Shown in pieces: positions 39,804-41,854 of a stretch of 41,854 nt of DNA. The number at the start of each line of letters is the position of its first letter. Within the stretch, counting starts at the first letter, position 1. The stretch is from Bradyrhizobium sp. (GTDB taxonomy: Bacteria > Pseudomonadota > Alphaproteobacteria > Rhizobiales > Xanthobacteraceae), in NCBI RefSeq assembly GCF_004799405.1, contig NZ_SSMW01000038.1, positions 1 through 41,854 on the forward strand, given 5' to 3'. Position numbers and translations under genes: made by a program. The notes under the pieces are model-generated. The model was not told where the DNA came from, searched no databases, and worked only from the letters and a program-made list of their open reading frames with translations.

Positions 39804-41854
39804 GCCGTCTCAAGGCCGCACTCGATCCCAAATCCGTCGCCATCATCGGCGCCTCGGAAAATCCCAACAAGGTCGGCGGCCGTCCGGTGCATTACCTCGA
39901 CAAGTTCGGCTTCAAGGGCAGGATCTTCCCGATCAATCCGTCGCGCGCCGAGGTGCAGGGCTACAAATGCTACAACAGCCTTGACGATCTGCCGGAGGCT
40001 CCCGAGATGGTGATCGTCGCGGTCGCCGGCGACAACGCCATCGGTGTGGTCGAGGATTGCGCCGCGCACGGCGTCAAGATCGCGGTGGTGATGGCGTCGG
40101 GCTTCGGCGAGGTCGATGCCGTCGCCGGCAAGGCCAAGGAGCGGCGCATGGTCGAGGCCGCGCACAGGGCCGGCATGCGCATCGTCGGTCCGAATTCGCA
40201 AGGCCTCGCCAATTTCGGCACCGGCGCGATCGCGAGCTTCTCCACCATGTTCATGGACATGGAGCGCGCCGAAGGGCACGTCGCGATGCTGAGCCAGAGC
40301 GGCGCGCTCTCGACGGTGCCGGTCGGATTCCTGCGTCAACGCGGCATCGGCGTTCGCCACACCCACGCCACCGGCAACGACGCCGATATTTCGGTCGGTG
40401 AACTCGCCGTCGCGGTCGCCGAAGACCCCGAAGTAAAACTGCTGCTGCTCTATCTCGAAAGTATTCCCGAGACGAAATATCTCGAAGAGCTGGCCGCGCT
40501 AGCGCTCGACCGGGATCTTCCGATCATCGCGCTGAAATCCGGCCGCTCCGAGGCTGGCCGGCAGGCGGCGCTATCGCATACCGGGGCGCTCGCCAATGAG
40601 GATCGCGTGGTCGATGCGTTCTTCGAACATCACGGCATCTGGCGCGCGCCGGACATGCGCGGGCTGGTGGAGGCGACCGAACTTTATCTGAAGGGCTGGA
40701 AGCCCAAGGGCAGGCGTTTGGTGGCGGTCAGCAATTCCGGCGCGGTCTGCGTACTGACCGCGGATGCTGCGACCGCGGTGGGCATGCCGATGGCGAAGCT
40801 GTCGGATGAAACCGACAAGAAGCTCAAGGGTATCCTGCCGAGTTTTGCCACCACCACCAACCCGATCGACCTGACCGCGGCGCTGCTGTCGAACGGGCGG
40901 CTGTTCGGCGACATCCTGCCGGTGATCGCGCAGGATCCTGCCGCCGACGCGTTCCTGGTCGGCATTCCCGTCGCCGGTCCCGGTTACGACGTGGAAGCCT
41001 TTGCGCGCGACTCCGCGGCGTTTGGCAGGCAGACCGGCAAGCCGCTGGTGATCGCAGCGACCCAGCGCAGCGTCGCCGATCAATTTGCCGCCGAAGGCCT
41101 GTCGGTATTTCCAACCGAAACCGAAGCGGTCACCGCGCTGCATCAATTTCTCGCCCACCGCGAATTGATGGCGCGTACGCTCGCGCGCAAGGCGACGCGC
41201 GCCAAAGACATATCGTCACTGGTTCCGTCCGCTGCGACGACAATGCTGAACGAAGCCGACAGCCTCGCTCTGCTGGTTGCGCGCGACATCCCGGTGGTGG
41301 CGCACCGGTTGTGCCGGTCGCGGGCCGAAGCCGTGGCGGCCTTCGCCGCGATCGGCGGCCCGGTCGTGGTCAAGGGATGCTCGGCCGATATCGCCCACAA
41401 GTCCGAGCTTGGATTGGTGAAACTCGGCGTCAAGAGCCGCGAAGAGGCCGGCGAGGTCTGGGCGCAGATGGAAGGCATCATCCGCAAGCATGGCGCGCGG
41501 TTCGACGGCGTCATCGTGGCGGCAATGGCCGACGGCCGGCGCGAGATCATGATCGGCGCGCATCGCGATCCCGTGTTCGGCGCCGTCGTGGCGGTCGGCG
41601 ACGGCGGCAAATACGTCGAGATTTTCCGCGACACCACGCTGCTGTTGCCGCCGTTTTCCAAGCAGGATGTGATGGAGGCGCTTGGAAAGTTGCGGATCGC
41701 GCCTCTGTTCGCGGGCGTGCGCGGCGAACCGCCGATGGATGTCGAGGCGCTGTGCGACGCCGTGGTCAAGATCGGCGAGTTGATGCTCGATCCCGCGGCC
41801 AGAGTGATGAGCCTCGATCTCAACCCGGTGCTGCTCGACAGCGCGGGCAGGGGC
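39800..41854 (+). CDS. NDP-forming acyl-CoA synthetase (acetate-CoA ligase family), 3' end outside window
   Basis: 685 codons are open to the window edge without a stop; the family's usual length is about 700, so little is missing. Order of domains: a CoA-binding Rossmann domain (S-V-A-I-I-G-A-S-E-N-P-N-K-V-G-G-R near the start), the succinyl-CoA-ligase-like domains with the phosphorylated His260 in A-L-S-H-T-G-A, and an ATP-grasp domain from about residue 490 (G-G-P-V-V-V-K-G, and the end S-L-D-L-N-P-V). It links ATP (or GTP) and CoA to a carboxylic acid, or makes ATP from an acyl-CoA. It overlaps the DUF35 gene by four bases, placing it in the same operon. Confidence 0.93.
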   Translation, partial: MSRLKAALDPKSVAIIGASENPNKVGGRPVHYLDKFGFKGRIFPINPSRAEVQGYKCYNSLDDLPEAPEMVIVAVAGDNAIGVVEDCAAHGVKIAVVMASGFGEVDAVAGKAKERRMVEAAHRAGMRIVGPNSQGLANFGTGAIASFSTMFMDMERAEGHVAMLSQSGALSTVPVGFLRQRGIGVRHTHATGNDADISVGELAVAVAEDPEVKLLLLYLESIPETKYLEELAALALDRDLPIIALKSGRSEAGRQAALSHTGALANEDRVVDAFFEHHGIWRAPDMRGLVEATELYLKGWKPKGRRLVAVSNSGAVCVLTADAATAVGMPMAKLSDETDKKLKGILPSFATTTNPIDLTAALLSNGRLFGDILPVIAQDPAADAFLVGIPVAGPGYDVEAFARDSAAFGRQTGKPLVIAATQRSVADQFAAEGLSVFPTETEAVTALHQFLAHRELMARTLARKATRAKDISSLVPSAATTMLNEADSLALLVARDIPVVAHRLCRSRAEAVAAFAAIGGPVVVKGCSADIAHKSELGLVKLGVKSREEAGEVWAQMEGIIRKHGARFDGVIVAAMADGRREIMIGAHRDPVFGAVVAVGDGGKYVEIFRDTTLLLPPFSKQDVMEALGKLRIAPLFAGVRGEPPMDVEALCDAVVKIGELMLDPAARVMSLDLNPVLLDSAGRG

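Noticed and set aside
1..41854. CRISPR array, prophage or transposon
   Set aside because: No regularly spaced repeats, phage structural genes or transposases were seen on either strand.

Overview
The window looks like a piece of chromosome from a high-GC alphaproteobacterium, most likely Bradyrhizobium or a close relative (Nitrobacteraceae). This rests on the gene families, the dense catabolic ABC-transporter operons, a TonB receptor preceded by a sequence resembling the Irr iron-control element of rhizobia, and long palindromic intergenic repeats of a kind I remember from this group. I see no phage, plasmid, CRISPR, transposase or rRNA genes. All assignments come from reading the sequence; no search was run.

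Region 1 (1-6180) holds small or poorly known genes: a short secreted protein, a SnoaL-like secreted protein, a Cys-containing secreted protein, a strongly patterned 169-aa protein of unknown function, a low-GC family 2 glycosyltransferase overlapping a small membrane protein, tRNA-Gln(CUG), a secreted rhodanese-like protein and a Gly/Tyr-rich secreted protein.

Region 2 (6181-13200) is a branched-chain-type (Liv) ABC transporter (binding protein, two permeases, two ATPases) followed 27 bp later by a cytoplasmic sulfatase with an atypical C-S-T-T-R active-site motif. Uptake and hydrolysis of a sulfate ester is the simplest reading.

Region 3 (13207-18179) is an MdtABC-type RND efflux pair on the minus strand, divergent from a MarR regulator, with palindromes between them.

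Region 4 (18332-23440) is an iron-uptake unit: Irr-like boxes, a TonB-dependent siderophore receptor, the C-terminal remnant of a PiuC/YbiX hydroxylase, then exbB, exbD and a tonB-family gene.

Region 5 (23527-34408) combines a minus-strand group (IlvD/Edd-type aldonate dehydratase, two SDR dehydrogenases, a GFA-family protein, an M50 protease and a small membrane protein) with a divergent plus-strand sugar ABC transporter and a DenD-like dehydrogenase. Together they suggest import and oxidative, non-phosphorylating breakdown of a sugar or sugar acid. Palindromic repeats in opposite orientation flank one SDR gene, and a short duplication sits between the two permease genes.

Region 6 (34507-41854) is an acyl-CoA degradation group: thiolase, CaiB-type CoA transferase, acyl-CoA dehydrogenase, a thiolase-like protein lacking the nucleophilic Cys paired with a DUF35 protein, and an NDP-forming acyl-CoA synthetase that runs off the window.
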